A DNA stretch of 52,305 nt, taken from positions 1 to 52,305 of the forward strand of contig NZ_JAHCST010000066.1 in the NCBI RefSeq assembly GCF_018476525.1. The letters are read 5' to 3'. This DNA comes from Acrocarpospora catenulata. Lineage in GTDB: Bacteria; Actinomycetota; Actinomycetes; Streptosporangiales; Streptosporangiaceae. The translations under genes and the position numbers were made by a program. Positions 35,753 through 44,744 of this stretch are shown piece by piece; within the stretch, counting starts at the first letter, position 1, and each line of letters starts with the position of its first letter. Below the pieces are notes generated by a model. It was not told the DNA's origin and did not search any database. It saw nothing but the letters and a program-made list of their open reading frames with translations.

Positions 35753-37297
35753 TCAGGTTTCCGCACCTCTAGGCGAGCGGAACACCTTCCTGCGGTGTAC
35801 GGCTGTCGCCACCCCAAGGGCGAGGGCGGCATATCCGCAGGTCACGGTCAAACCAGCCCATGGCGGAAGCGGGTAATAGCCCCCGATCAGCGACGGATCC
35901 ACGTCCACATGCGCGAATGTGGGGACGCTCTGCGTGATCGCGAACCCGGCGGCAGGGGTGATCATCAGCAGCCATGGCGCCAGGCCCGCGATCGCCAGCA
36001 GGTAGGGCACGACGACCAGCGCGATGGCCAGCCCGATGGCGACGATCGCCCGCTTGACCAGCGCGGCCAGGCCCAAAGCCAGCACGGCGGCGGCCGCGGT
36101 CAGCGCCGCGTAGCCGACGATCACCCGCAGCTCGGTACCCAAAGTGATCGGCTGAATCAGGTTCTGGTTGGCACGCAACATCGCCAGGCCGACAGGGACC
36201 ACGACCCCCGAGGTCCCCAGCCCCGCCACGAACGCGACCGCGCCGACCACCACGGCCTTGGCCGCCAGCAGCCGCGCTGGACGCGGCTCGGCCGGCAGAG
36301 GGGTCCCGATCAGCCCCCGCCGGTGTTCCGCCGTGTAGAACGTGACCGCCGCCACGAGCACCAGGATCAGCCCGACACCCCCGCCGATCAGCATGAGGTC
36401 AGCGCGCAGACCGCCCTCCACCGTGGCGGGCCCGATGTCCCCGACCCCGGTCACCAGGAGCTTGTCGCCGGACTCGACGACCCCGCCCGGGTGATGCAGG
36501 GTCTTGCCGTCGGGCCCCAAGGAGACGCCGACGTCGTCCCGCTGCCACGAACCGTTCGCGCCCTGCAGCGTGATCTGGTCGAAGGTGGCGGTGGTCTGGG
36601 CGAAGGCTTTCGCCATCTCCCACAGGACGCCTGGCGAGGTGGCGAACAGCCCGATCTCGACGGTCTCCGGCAGCTCGGTCAACTCGACCGTGCTGACCTC
36701 CCTCCACGTCTTGCCGTCGCCTGACTCGTAGCCGGTGACAGTGTCGCCCGACCTGGTCAGCCGCAGCCACCGGGGCCCCTGCACCGGACCGCCGGCCACG
36801 TCGTGGGTGAAGTTGTGCTGCATCCGCACGCCGTGGCTGCCGGTGATCATGACGGCGGCGTAAGGCGTGCCCTGCGTGAGGCTCTGCCTGACCAGGAGCC
36901 CGGCCTTCGCCCAGGGCACCACCCCCTCCTTGACGTTGCGCACCCCGGGCACGGCGTCCGGCAGCCGCATCTGCCCGGTCATGTCCGACACGCGGGCGGC
37001 GATGCTGCCGTTCCTCTTGAGCGGCTGGTGCACGAAGTAGTACTTGTCCCTCACCGCCGTGCCATCCGGACCCACCAAAGGCGCGGGGCAGGGACCCTCG
37101 CCCTGCCAGGTCACGCAGGTGCTGCGGGCGCCCCCGGCGACCAGCAGTCCGAGCGAGACGGTGACCAGCACGGAGGCCGCCATGGCGAGCACCCAGCCCC
37201 GCGCGGAGCGGAACTTGGCCCACTCCGCGCGGAGCAAGTGAGGGAAACGGTCCCGCCCGGCCCGTCGGCTGGATCGGTGCGGCGTGAATGAACTCAT
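35753..37297 (-). CDS. ABC-2-type permease with a DUF1349/LamG-like ectodomain
   Basis: A 514-residue membrane protein. A first helix near residues 30-53 is followed by about 240 extracytoplasmic residues. Their second half has the beta-sandwich motif PRWLRLTRSGDTVTGYESG, then DGKTWREV and VEIGLFATSP, which is typical of DUF1349/concanavalin-like domains. Five more helices (about residues 300-505, MLIGGGVGLILVLV through YAALALGVATAVH) complete an ABC-2 permease. No ATPase gene lies next to it. It is divergent from a two-component system across a 49-nt palindrome, so that system probably controls it. I chose the ATG at 37297 over the GTG at 37318. Confidence 0.8.
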   Translation of the reverse strand: MSSFTPHRSSRRAGRDRFPHLLRAEWAKFRSARGWVLAMAASVLVTVSLGLLVAGGARSTCVTWQGEGPCPAPLVGPDGTAVRDKYYFVHQPLKRNGSIAARVSDMTGQMRLPDAVPGVRNVKEGVVPWAKAGLLVRQSLTQGTPYAAVMITGSHGVRMQHNFTHDVAGGPVQGPRWLRLTRSGDTVTGYESGDGKTWREVSTVELTELPETVEIGLFATSPGVLWEMAKAFAQTTATFDQITLQGANGSWQRDDVGVSLGPDGKTLHHPGGVVESGDKLLVTGVGDIGPATVEGGLRADLMLIGGGVGLILVLVAAVTFYTAEHRRGLIGTPLPAEPRPARLLAAKAVVVGAVAFVAGLGTSGVVVPVGLAMLRANQNLIQPITLGTELRVIVGYAALTAAAAVLALGLAALVKRAIVAIGLAIALVVVPYLLAIAGLAPWLLMITPAAGFAITQSVPTFAHVDVDPSLIGGYYPLPPWAGLTVTCGYAALALGVATAVHRRKVFRSPRGAET

Positions 37298-37316
37298 GCC
37301 GACGGTTGTACGCGGC

Positions 37317-37365
37317 ACCCGGTTCCAGCCGGGTCGCAGCGGCTGCGACCTGGCTGGAACCGGGG
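37317..37365. promoter_or_regulatory. 49-nt near-perfect palindrome between the ABC-2 permease and the response regulator
   Basis: Arms 37317-37340 and 37342-37365 pair at 22 of 24 positions around a single central G. It contains nested inverted pairs (GGTTCCAGCC with GGCTGGAACC; GTCGCAGC with GCTGCGAC). It begins 20 bp upstream of the permease ATG and covers where its -35 region would be. It is a strong operator candidate for the adjacent OmpR-type regulator or a cruciform. Confidence 0.6.
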
Positions 37366-37443
37366 ATCTGGCATCGTGAAAGGCATGGCACCTCGACCCG
37401 GCGGCCGGTTCGGCCGCCCCGTCCGCACGACGACCGGCGGTGA

Positions 37444-38112
37444 GTGGCGGTGAGGGTCCTCGTCGTCGAGGACTTCGAGGTCCTCGCCCGCTCCCTCGGA
37501 ACCGGGCTGCGCCGCGAGGGCATGGCCGTCGACGTCGTCCTGGATGGAACCGCCGCCCTCGACCGCCTGGCCGCCACCCGCTACGACGTGGTGATCCTCG
37601 ACCGCGACCTGCCCGGCGTCCACGGGGACGAGATCTGCCGGCGACTGGCCCACGGCCGCTGTGCGACCCGCGTAATGATGCTCACCGCCTCCGGCACGAT
37701 CGAGGACCGCGTCGACGGGCTCAGCCTCGGTGCCGACGACTACCTGCCCAAGCCGTTCGCGTTCGCCGAACTGGTCGCCCGCGTCCGTGCCCTGGCCCGG
37801 CGCGCCACCCCGCCGCTACCGCCCACCCTGGCATGCGGGGACATCACCCTCGATCCGGCCCGCCGTATCGCGGTCCGGGCCGGCCGGCGCCTTGAGCTGA
37901 GCCCCAGGGAATTCGCCCTGCTCGAATGCCTGCTCGCCGTACCCGGCCTGGTCATCTCCGCCGAGGAACTGCTCGAACGCGTCTGGGACGAGGCCGCCGA
38001 CCCCTTCAGCAGCGCTGTCAAGCACACCATGCACCGGTTGCGGGCCAAGCTCGGCGATCCGCCCGTGATCGAGACCATCCGCGAAGGCGGCTACCGCATC
38101 GGACCGGCATGA
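37444..38112 (+). CDS. OmpR/PhoB-type response regulator
   Basis: A 222-residue regulator. In the receiver, VVEDFEVLA carries the acidic patch, VVILDRDLPGVHG the phospho-acceptor Asp, MLTASG the Thr and LPKPF the Lys. The C-terminal winged helix is LELSPREFALLECLL, then VKHTMHRLRAKLG and IREGGYRIG. The start is the GTG at 37444 or the in-frame GTG two codons later. It overlaps the kinase gene by ATGA. The likely target is the divergent ABC-2 permease. Confidence 0.94.
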   Translation: MAVRVLVVEDFEVLARSLGTGLRREGMAVDVVLDGTAALDRLAATRYDVVILDRDLPGVHGDEICRRLAHGRCATRVMMLTASGTIEDRVDGLSLGADDYLPKPFAFAELVARVRALARRATPPLPPTLACGDITLDPARRIAVRAGRRLELSPREFALLECLLAVPGLVISAEELLERVWDEAADPFSSAVKHTMHRLRAKLGDPPVIETIREGGYRIGPA

Positions 38113-39206
38113 CCCCCCAGAAGCTCGCCAGAAGGTCCCTGCAGACGCGGCTCGCGCTCGCCTACGCGGCGGGCATCTACGCCGCCGGTGTCTTCGTGGT
38201 CGTCTTCGTCGCCGTCCCGCTCGCCAGCATCCAGGCGGCCACCCCCAATGGCCACTCCTCATCGAGCGTGATCACTGAAACCGGGCCCGGGATCGGCCTG
38301 CCCCAACTCCTCGCCGGATCCGCCGTCGCCCTGGTCCTGCTGATTCCCGTCGCCCTGGCTCTGGGCTGGTTCGTCGCCGGCCGGTTCCTGCGCCCGCTGC
38401 GCGCCATCACCGCCACCGCCCAGATCATCTCCGCCGGTGACCTCCACCGGCGCCTTGATCTCGGCGAGCCCACGGACGAGCTGACCGAGCTCGGCCACAC
38501 GCTCGACGACCTGTTCGCCCGCCTGCAGGCGTCCTTCGACGCCCAGCGCCACTTCGTCGCCAACGCCTCCCACGAGTTGCGCACCCCGCTCGCCGGCCTG
38601 CGCACCCTTCTTGAAGTCGCTCTCGCCGACCGGGATGCCGACACCGACACCCTGCGCTCGGCCTGCCAGGAGGCCCTCGCTCTCGGCGAACACCAGGAGC
38701 GGCTCGTCCGGGCACTGCTCGCGCTGGCCACCAGCGAGCGCGGCGTCACCCGCTGGGACACCCTCGACCTCGCCCACGTCGTCGAAGGAGTGCTCGCCTC
38801 CCGCCGGGACCAGGCAGCAGACAGACGCATCGACCTAACCGAACACCTGACGCCAGCGGTGACGACCGGAGACCAGAGACTGATCGAAAGCCTCGTCGCC
38901 AACCTCATCGACAACGCCATCCGCCACAACCACGAAGACGGGCACGTAGAGGTCACCACGCGGACCTCCGGCACACAGGTGGCCCTTACGGTCACCAACA
39001 GCGGGCCGGTCATCCCCGACGACCAGATTCAGCGTCTCTTCCAAGCCTTCCAGAAACTGGGGCCCGATCGTCACGGCAGCCGCGACGGCTACGGCCTAGG
39101 CCTCGCCATCGTCAATGCCGTCACGCAAGCTCACCACGCCACCCTCACCACCAGCGCACGCCCGGAAGGCGGCTTGTCCATCACCGTGCGGTTGAACCGT
39201 CCCTGA
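38109..39206 (+). CDS. Sensor histidine kinase (HisKA type) with HAMP
   Basis: A 365-residue kinase. It has two transmembrane helices (about 17-45 and 62-90) flanking a very short ectodomain of some 20 residues, then a HAMP domain. The HisKA box FVANASHELRTPLAGLRTLL holds the phospho-acceptor His. HATPase_c has N-box NLIDNAIRHN and G-box GYGLGLAIV. The tiny ectodomain suggests that the signal comes through the membrane or from a partner such as the divergent ABC-2 permease, as in BceS-type systems (inference). The true start is the ATG overlapping the regulator stop. Confidence 0.93.
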   Translation: MTPQKLARRSLQTRLALAYAAGIYAAGVFVVVFVAVPLASIQAATPNGHSSSSVITETGPGIGLPQLLAGSAVALVLLIPVALALGWFVAGRFLRPLRAITATAQIISAGDLHRRLDLGEPTDELTELGHTLDDLFARLQASFDAQRHFVANASHELRTPLAGLRTLLEVALADRDADTDTLRSACQEALALGEHQERLVRALLALATSERGVTRWDTLDLAHVVEGVLASRRDQAADRRIDLTEHLTPAVTTGDQRLIESLVANLIDNAIRHNHEDGHVEVTTRTSGTQVALTVTNSGPVIPDDQIQRLFQAFQKLGPDRHGSRDGYGLGLAIVNAVTQAHHATLTTSARPEGGLSITVRLNRP

Positions 39207-39211
39207 TGCGC

Positions 39212-40309
39212 TCAGCGGGAGCGGGACCACTGGATGTTGTCGATGCGGGTGCCGTTGGGGCCGGGGAGGAGGTTTTTGACGAGGCATTCCATGGTGAAGC
39301 CTGCGCGTTTGAGTACTTCGTGGGAAGGAGTGTTGGTGGGGTTGGTGCCGGCCACCACGCGGAGGATGGAGGTGTGTTCGAAGGCCCAGGAGACCAGGAG
39401 GTTCACGGAGCGGGTGACGAAGCCGCGCCCGCGGAAGTCGGGGTGCAGGCTGTAGCCGACCATGGCTTGGGCCAGTGGGGGGATGATGTTGGAGAGTTGG
39501 ATGTCCCCGGCGTAGGCCCCGGTGGCCGCGTCCCTGATCGCGATTTCGGCCTGTTCACCGGACAGCCACCGCATCCCGGCCGTACGGCAACGCCGGAGGC
39601 TGTCCGCGAAGTCCGGCGGGCCAGGAGGAACCCGGGAGGCCATCACATCCGGCACCTCCATCACCCGGTGGTAGTCGGCGGCATCATCGGGAGCGAGCCG
39701 CGTCAGCCGTACCACGCCATCGGTCAGCTCCCCGTGCGGAAAATCCGGCAGGAAGGCACGTTTGGCGTCCCCGGAGTCGGTCGCCAGCCGGGCGAAGGCG
39801 ACCAGATCGGATCGTGACCCGTCCCGCCGCATGCCGGCACCCCGCCGAATGCCCTCACGCGTGTACCCGGCCCCCATCGCGACCCGCTGAGACCCCAGAT
39901 TCTCCACATCGGTCAGCAGATCGATCCGCGGCGCCCCCTGCTGGAAACGCCACTCACTGATGGCCCGGACGGCGGCCGTGGCCACCCCCTTGCCCCGCGC
40001 CCAGGGCGCGACCCAATACCCGACCTCGGCGTTCCCGAACCGGTCAGCGGGCTTGACCCCGACCACCCCCTGAACCTCCCCGGTCGCGGGATCGGCCATC
40101 ACGAAGTCGGCACCGCCCGCCCGCCAGGACTCCTCGGCAAACACATGTACCCAGGTCACCGCGTCTTCCCGGGTGTAATGATCGGGAATCAACGGAATGA
40201 AGCGGGCAATCTCCGGATCAGCGCAGGCACGAGCCAACGCCTCCACGTCCGCCTCCTGCGGCGGACGCAACTCGACCGGACCGGCGGCAATCGTCACACG
40301 GGGGAGCAT
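39212..40309 (-). CDS. Tandem GNAT N-acetyltransferase
   Basis: A 365-residue protein made of two GNAT domains. The first spans about residues 8-170 with the acetyl-CoA motif VGYWVAPWARGKGVATAAVR. The second spans about 195-360 with VGYSLHPDFRGRGFVTRSV. Both are of the RimJ/RimL-like type, which acetylates N-termini or small molecules; substrates are unknown. AAGGGGGC precedes the ATG closely. It converges on the histidine kinase gene with 5 bp between the stops. Confidence 0.9.
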   Translation of the reverse strand: MLPRVTIAAGPVELRPPQEADVEALARACADPEIARFIPLIPDHYTREDAVTWVHVFAEESWRAGGADFVMADPATGEVQGVVGVKPADRFGNAEVGYWVAPWARGKGVATAAVRAISEWRFQQGAPRIDLLTDVENLGSQRVAMGAGYTREGIRRGAGMRRDGSRSDLVAFARLATDSGDAKRAFLPDFPHGELTDGVVRLTRLAPDDAADYHRVMEVPDVMASRVPPGPPDFADSLRRCRTAGMRWLSGEQAEIAIRDAATGAYAGDIQLSNIIPPLAQAMVGYSLHPDFRGRGFVTRSVNLLVSWAFEHTSILRVVAGTNPTNTPSHEVLKRAGFTMECLVKNLLPGPNGTRIDNIQWSRSR

Positions 40310-40446
40310 GCCCCCTTGCTACCAGGCGAAGGCCCCCCGGAGCGAGCCTATTTAGCCCGTGTCAAGACCGTTTCGCCCGATTCACCGAGCGCACACGCGT
40401 CGAACGGCCCGCAGGTCGCACGGGACCCGCACCTCCGGAACGCCGA

Positions 40447-40459
40447 TAGCCTTGCGCCC
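40447..40459 (+). promoter_or_regulatory. Leaderless -10 box for trmI
   Basis: TAGCCT (40447-40452) is followed by 7 nt and the trmI ATG at 40460, with no ribosome-binding site. Confidence 0.5.
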
Positions 40460-41320
40460 ATGGGTTTTCGCAGGCACGGCCCGTTCCAGGCCGGGGATCA
40501 GGTACAGCTCACCGACCCCAAGAACAAGCGCCACACGCTGACGCTGAAGGAGGACGGGGTCTTCCACACGCACAAGGGATGGATCCCGCACAGCGACCTG
40601 ATCGGCCAGCCTGAGGGCTCCGTGGTCCGCTCCTCGGGCGGCATCCAGTTCCTGGCCTTCCGCCACCTGCTCCAGGATTACACCCTCTCCATGCCCCGCG
40701 GCGCCGCCGTGATCTACCCCAAGGACTGCGGCCAGATCGTCGCGATGGCCGACATCTTCCCCGGCGCGAAGGTCGTCGAGGCCGGCGTCGGCTCGGGCGC
40801 CCTCACCTGCTTCCTGCTCCGCGCGATCGGCACGGAGGGCTCCCTCACCTCCTACGAGCGTCGCTCCGACTTCGCCGAGATCGCCACCAAGAACGTGGAG
40901 AAGTTCTTCGGTGGCGAGCTGAAGCAGTGGCGCCTGGTGGTCGGCGACTTCGTCGAGTCCCTGGACGAGACCGACGTGGACCGCGTCATCCTGGACATGC
41001 TGGCCCCCTGGGAGTGCGTGGACGCCGCCGCCAGAGCCCTCACCCCCGGCGGCGTTATCTGCTGTTATGTCGCCACAACGACCCAGTTGTCCAGAACCGT
41101 GGAGACACTCAGGGAGCACGGGAGTTTCACCGAGCCCCACGCGTGGGAGACCTTGGTTCGCGACTGGCATGTCGAGGGGCTCGCGGTCCGGCCGGACCAT
41201 CGGATGGTCGGCCACACCGGGTTCCTCGTCACCGCCCGCCGCATGGCGGACGGCGTCACGCCACCACCGCGTCGCAGGCGCCCGGCCAAGGGTGCGTACG
41301 GGGAGGGAACCGAAGGCTAG
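40460..41320 (+). CDS. trmI: tRNA (adenine(58)-N(1))-methyltransferase TrmI
   Basis: A 286-residue class I AdoMet methyltransferase that makes m1A58 in tRNA T-loops as a homotetramer. The N-terminal beta domain (FQAGDQVQLTDPKNKRHTLTL) is followed by the AdoMet site VVEAGVGSGALTCFLLRAIG and the catalytic-region VDRVILDMLAPWECVDAAARAL. It ends in a basic tail (PPPRRRRPAKG). The gene typically precedes the proteasomal ATPase gene arc/mpa in actinobacteria, as here. I set the start at the ATG 7 nt behind TAGCCT; the ORF extension to 40145 is intergenic. Confidence 0.94.
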   Translation: MGFRRHGPFQAGDQVQLTDPKNKRHTLTLKEDGVFHTHKGWIPHSDLIGQPEGSVVRSSGGIQFLAFRHLLQDYTLSMPRGAAVIYPKDCGQIVAMADIFPGAKVVEAGVGSGALTCFLLRAIGTEGSLTSYERRSDFAEIATKNVEKFFGGELKQWRLVVGDFVESLDETDVDRVILDMLAPWECVDAAARALTPGGVICCYVATTTQLSRTVETLREHGSFTEPHAWETLVRDWHVEGLAVRPDHRMVGHTGFLVTARRMADGVTPPPRRRRPAKGAYGEGTEG

Positions 41321-41526
41321 TGACGATTTAGCGGCGAACCGGCAAAGAGCCGTGACACGGGGAACAAACACCGTGTTCCATGTGCTCAACCGAATAAACG
41401 GGCAAAAGGTACTTATCGCCAAGCACAGCACGTAACTAGACGAACACCGGTCGGCCACGTTTTTTGCGGCCGTCAGATTGGTAGTGACTTGAGTAGTCTT
41501 TCCTCGAATGGAAGGAGGTGACGGGC
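41321..41526 (+). promoter_or_regulatory. arc upstream region
   Basis: This 206-bp gap is AT-richer than its surroundings. It contains the inverted pair CGGCC/GGCCG around TTTTTT (about 41450-41474), which may end trmI transcripts. A TAGTCT -10 candidate lies at 41494-41499. AGGAGGT (41513-41519) is the arc ribosome-binding site. Confidence 0.4.
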
Positions 41527-43290
41527 GTGGCAGCTCGCGATGACGCAGAGGCTCGGGCCGCGCAGCGCGAACGGGAGGTCACGGACCTCACAACTCAGGT
41601 CTCCTTCCTTCAGGAGGAGATCACCGCGCTGCGTCGGAAGCTCGCCGAATCCCCCCGGCAGGCAAGGGTCCTCGAAGAGCGTCTCCACGACGTACAGGCT
41701 CAGGTGGTCGCCCTCACCAGTCAGAACGAACGGTTGGTCGCCACCCTCAAGGAAGCCAGGGACCAGATCGTCGCCCTCAAGGAGGAGGTCGACCGGCTGG
41801 CCCAGCCACCGTCCGGCTTCGGCGTGTTCCTGGAGGCACGCGAGGACGGCACGATCGAGGTGTTCACCGGCGGCCGCAAGCTCCGGGTGAACGTCAGCCC
41901 GGCGGTGGACATCGCCTCGCTCCGGCGTGGCCAGGAAGTCATGCTCAACGAGGCGCTCAACGTGGTCGAGGCCCTCGGCTTCGAGGACGTGGGCGAGATC
42001 GTCATGCTCAAGGAGCTCCTTGAGGACGGGCAGCGCGCCCTGGTCATCTCGCACGCCGACGAGGAGCGCGTGGTCAAGCTGGCCGAGTCGCTGCTCGAGC
42101 AGCCGATCAGGTCCGGCGACTCGCTCCTGCTCGAACCCCGCTCGGGGTACGTGTACGAGCGCATCCCCAAGTCCGAGGTCGAGGAACTGGTCCTGGAGGA
42201 GGTGCCGGACATCTCCTACGACGAGATCGGCGGCCTCCGCGGCCAGATCGAGCAGATCAGGGACGCCATCGAGCTGCCCTACCTGCACGCCGACCTGTTC
42301 CGCGAGCACAAGCTCAGGCCCCCCAAGGGCGTGCTGCTGTACGGCCCGCCCGGCTGCGGCAAGACGCTCATCGCCAAGGCGGTCGCCAACTCCCTGGCCA
42401 AGCAGGTCGCGGAGAAGACCGGCCAGTCCGGCAAGAGCTTCTTCCTCAACATCAAGGGCCCGGAGCTGCTGAACAAGTACGTCGGCGAGACCGAGCGGCA
42501 CATCCGCCTGGTCTTCCAGCGGGCCAGGGAGAAGGCCTCCGAGGGCACCCCGGTGATCGTGTTCTTCGACGAGATGGACTCGATCTTCCGGACCCGTGGC
42601 TCGGGTGTCTCCTCCGACGTCGAGAACACCATCGTGCCCCAGCTGCTGTCGGAGATCGACGGTGTCGAGGGCCTGGAGAACGTCATCGTCATCGGCGCCT
42701 CCAACCGGGAGGACATGATCGACCCGGCGATCCTGCGGCCGGGCCGGCTGGACGTCAAGATCAAGATCGAGCGTCCGGACGCCGAGGCGGCCAAGGACAT
42801 CTTCTCCAAGTACCTCATCTCCGACCTGCCGCTGCACGGCGACGACCTGGCCGAGCACGGTGGCAGCCGGGAAGGCACCATCGCGGAGATGATCCAGCGG
42901 GTCGTCGAGCGGATGTACACCGAGATCGAGGAGAACCGCTTCCTCGAGGTGACCTACGCCAACGGCGACAAGGAAGTCCTGTACTTCAAGGACTTCAACT
43001 CCGGCGCCATGATCCAGAACATCGTGGACCGGGGCAAGAAGATGGCCATCAAGCAGTTCCTGGAGACGGGCCAGAAGGGCCTGCGCATCCAGCACCTGAT
43101 GGCCGCCTGCGTGGACGAGTTCCGCGAGAACGAGGATCTCCCCAACACCACCAACCCCGACGACTGGGCTCGCATCTCCGGCAAGAAGGGCGAGCGCATC
43201 GTCTACATCCGCACTCTGGTGCAGGGCAAGCAGGGCACCGAGGCGGGCCGCTCGATCGACACCGTGGCCAACACGGGTCAGTACCTGTAG
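41527..43290 (+). CDS. arc: Proteasome-associated AAA ATPase Arc/Mpa
   Basis: A 587-residue hexameric unfoldase that recognises pupylated proteins and feeds them to the 20S proteasome. An N-terminal coiled coil (about residues 15-75) binds Pup. Double OB domains follow. The AAA domain has Walker A GPPGCGKT (273-280), Walker [11 protein letters not shown] and the second region of homology [16 protein letters not shown]. The C-terminus GQYL carries the penultimate tyrosine motif that docks into the proteasome alpha ring. I chose the GTG at 41527 because AGGAGGT lies 7 nt upstream. Confidence 0.97.
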   Translation: MAARDDAEARAAQREREVTDLTTQVSFLQEEITALRRKLAESPRQARVLEERLHDVQAQVVALTSQNERLVATLKEARDQIVALKEEVDRLAQPPSGFGVFLEAREDGTIEVFTGGRKLRVNVSPAVDIASLRRGQEVMLNEALNVVEALGFEDVGEIVMLKELLEDGQRALVISHADEERVVKLAESLLEQPIRSGDSLLLEPRSGYVYERIPKSEVEELVLEEVPDISYDEIGGLRGQIEQIRDAIELPYLHADLFREHKLRPPKGVLLYGPPGCGKTLIAKAVANSLAKQVAEKTGQSGKSFFLNIKGPELLNKYVGETERHIRLVFQRAREKASEGTPVIVFFDEMDSIFRTRGSGVSSDVENTIVPQLLSEIDGVEGLENVIVIGASNREDMIDPAILRPGRLDVKIKIERPDAEAAKDIFSKYLISDLPLHGDDLAEHGGSREGTIAEMIQRVVERMYTEIEENRFLEVTYANGDKEVLYFKDFNSGAMIQNIVDRGKKMAIKQFLETGQKGLRIQHLMAACVDEFRENEDLPNTTNPDDWARISGKKGERIVYIRTLVQGKQGTEAGRSIDTVANTGQYL

Positions 43291-43304
43291 AGCGACTCTC
43301 GAAG

Positions 43305-43336
43305 CGGCGCGTACCCCCCCGGGGTGCGCGCCGTTT
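43305..43336 (+). terminator. Terminator after arc
   Basis: A 13-bp stem (43305-43317 with 43321-43333, one G-U pair) with a CCC loop is followed by TTT. It lies 14 bp past the arc stop, so arc and the downstream acyltransferase probably have separate transcripts. Confidence 0.78.
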
Positions 43337-43482
43337 CGGCGTTTACCGCCCAAGTTTCGGTATCGGTGGCTTGGGGGGATTTAGTGGGACATCATGGGTC
43401 GAGTGTGGTTGGGGAGATGTCACGGGAACCCAGTGAACTCAGCGAGCGTCGAAGCAGGCGTGTGCCCTCAAGGTGATCTCTG

Positions 43483-44652
43483 GTGACCGCCACCACGCCG
43501 GCCCGGCGCCGCCGCCGACGGCCCACCCCTCCGCCGGCGCCCCCGCGCCCCGTACCGGCTCCGGCCCAGGAGCGGCCCGCGGCGGGCGGCCAGCCCCGGC
43601 TGATAGAGCTTGACCTTTTACGGTTCGTCGCCGCGTTCGCGGTCATGGCGTTCCACTACATGGCCGCCAGCAAGTCGATCTGGGGCGACTTCCCGACCGA
43701 GATCTTCGCCGAGGTCAACCGGGTCACCACGCTCGGCATCCTGGGCGTCGAACTCTTCTTCCTGATCAGTGGCTTCGTCATCCTGATGAGCGCGTGGGGC
43801 AGAAGTATTGGCCAGTTCGCGGCGTCCAGAATAGCCCGCCTCTACCCGGCCTATTGGTTCACCGTCATCGCTTTGTACGTGCTGTACACCTACACCGACG
43901 TACAGGGCTTCAAATTCAACCTCACCTTCGGCGACTACCTGCTGAACCTCACGATGTTCCAGGAGGCGTTCGGCGTCCTGCACGCGGGCGGGGTGTTCTG
44001 GTCGCTCTGGGTGGAGCTGAAGTTCTACTTCCTCATCGCCATCGTGGTGCTCGCCGGTATCACGCTGCGCAGGGCCATGGCCTTCATGTGGGCCTGGCTG
44101 GTGCTCGTGGTGGTCGCGGAGTACCTGGAGAACGATCTGCTCACCGAGATCGTCATGCCGCGGCAGGCGCCGTACTTCGTCGCGGGCATGGCCTTCTACC
44201 TGATCTACCGGTTCGGCCCCTCGGTGACCCGCTGGGGCTTCGTACTGGTCGGCTATGCCTTCTCGGTCTACGCCGCGCTGGAGCGCGTGCAGGGCCGGGT
44301 GGACCTGGTCGGCATCAAGCGCTTCCCGGCCCCGCCCACGGGCGTCGTCATCGCCATCACGGTCATCTTCCTGCTGATGGCAGCGGTCGCGCTCGGCTGG
44401 CTGCGGTGGATCAGGTGGGCCCCGCTCACCACGGTCGGCGCCCTCACCTACCCCCTCTACCTGCTCCACCAGAACGTCTCCGCGGTGCTGATTCCCGGTT
44501 TGCGGGAGACATTCAACCCGTGGCTTTTAACGGCCCTGACCATGGGTGCGTCTATCCTGCTGGCGTATCTTGTTTTCAAGCTCGTCGACCGGCCGGGCCA
44601 GCGATTGCTGCGCCGGATTCTCGGTGGCCGGCGGCCCGCGCGCGGCGAATAG
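43483..44652 (+). CDS. Membrane acyltransferase (acyltransferase 3 family)
   Basis: A 389-residue protein with about ten transmembrane helices. It begins with a cytoplasmic Arg/Pro-rich tail, then the family motif LIELDLLRFVAAFAVMAFHY, and includes GVELFFLISGFVI and RIARLYPAYWF. It probably O-acetylates or acylates a surface glycan or lipid. AAGGTGATC about 5 nt upstream supports the GTG at 43483. Codons 46 and 349 are TTA (43618-43620 and 44527-44529), rare in this genome. It sits between arc and dop, which are otherwise partners, but has no obvious role in pupylation. Confidence 0.9.
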   Translation: MTATTPARRRRRRPTPPPAPPRPVPAPAQERPAAGGQPRLIELDLLRFVAAFAVMAFHYMAASKSIWGDFPTEIFAEVNRVTTLGILGVELFFLISGFVILMSAWGRSIGQFAASRIARLYPAYWFTVIALYVLYTYTDVQGFKFNLTFGDYLLNLTMFQEAFGVLHAGGVFWSLWVELKFYFLIAIVVLAGITLRRAMAFMWAWLVLVVVAEYLENDLLTEIVMPRQAPYFVAGMAFYLIYRFGPSVTRWGFVLVGYAFSVYAALERVQGRVDLVGIKRFPAPPTGVVIAITVIFLLMAAVALGWLRWIRWAPLTTVGALTYPLYLLHQNVSAVLIPGLRETFNPWLLTALTMGASILLAYLVFKLVDRPGQRLLRRILGGRRPARGE

Positions 44653-44666
44653 TCGGCCTCTGTGCC

Positions 44667-44706
44667 GTAACTGTCGGGTAACCGGGTAGAGAAGAGGGGC
44701 TAGGCT
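44667..44706 (+). promoter_or_regulatory. dop promoter with GTAAC-N6-GTAAC direct repeat
   Basis: GTAAC (44667-44671), six bases, then GTAAC (44678-44682) fits the GTnAC-N6-GnnAC box of GlnR/MtrA-type actinobacterial regulators exactly. It ends 18 bp before a TAGGCT -10 candidate (44701-44706), so it sits over the -35 region. That is a suitable place for an activator or a repressor. The 38-nt leader before the dop ATG lacks a strong Shine-Dalgarno sequence. Confidence 0.45.
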
Positions 44707-44744
44707 CGGGATATAAACGGCGGAACGACGGCCATGGGGTGCGC

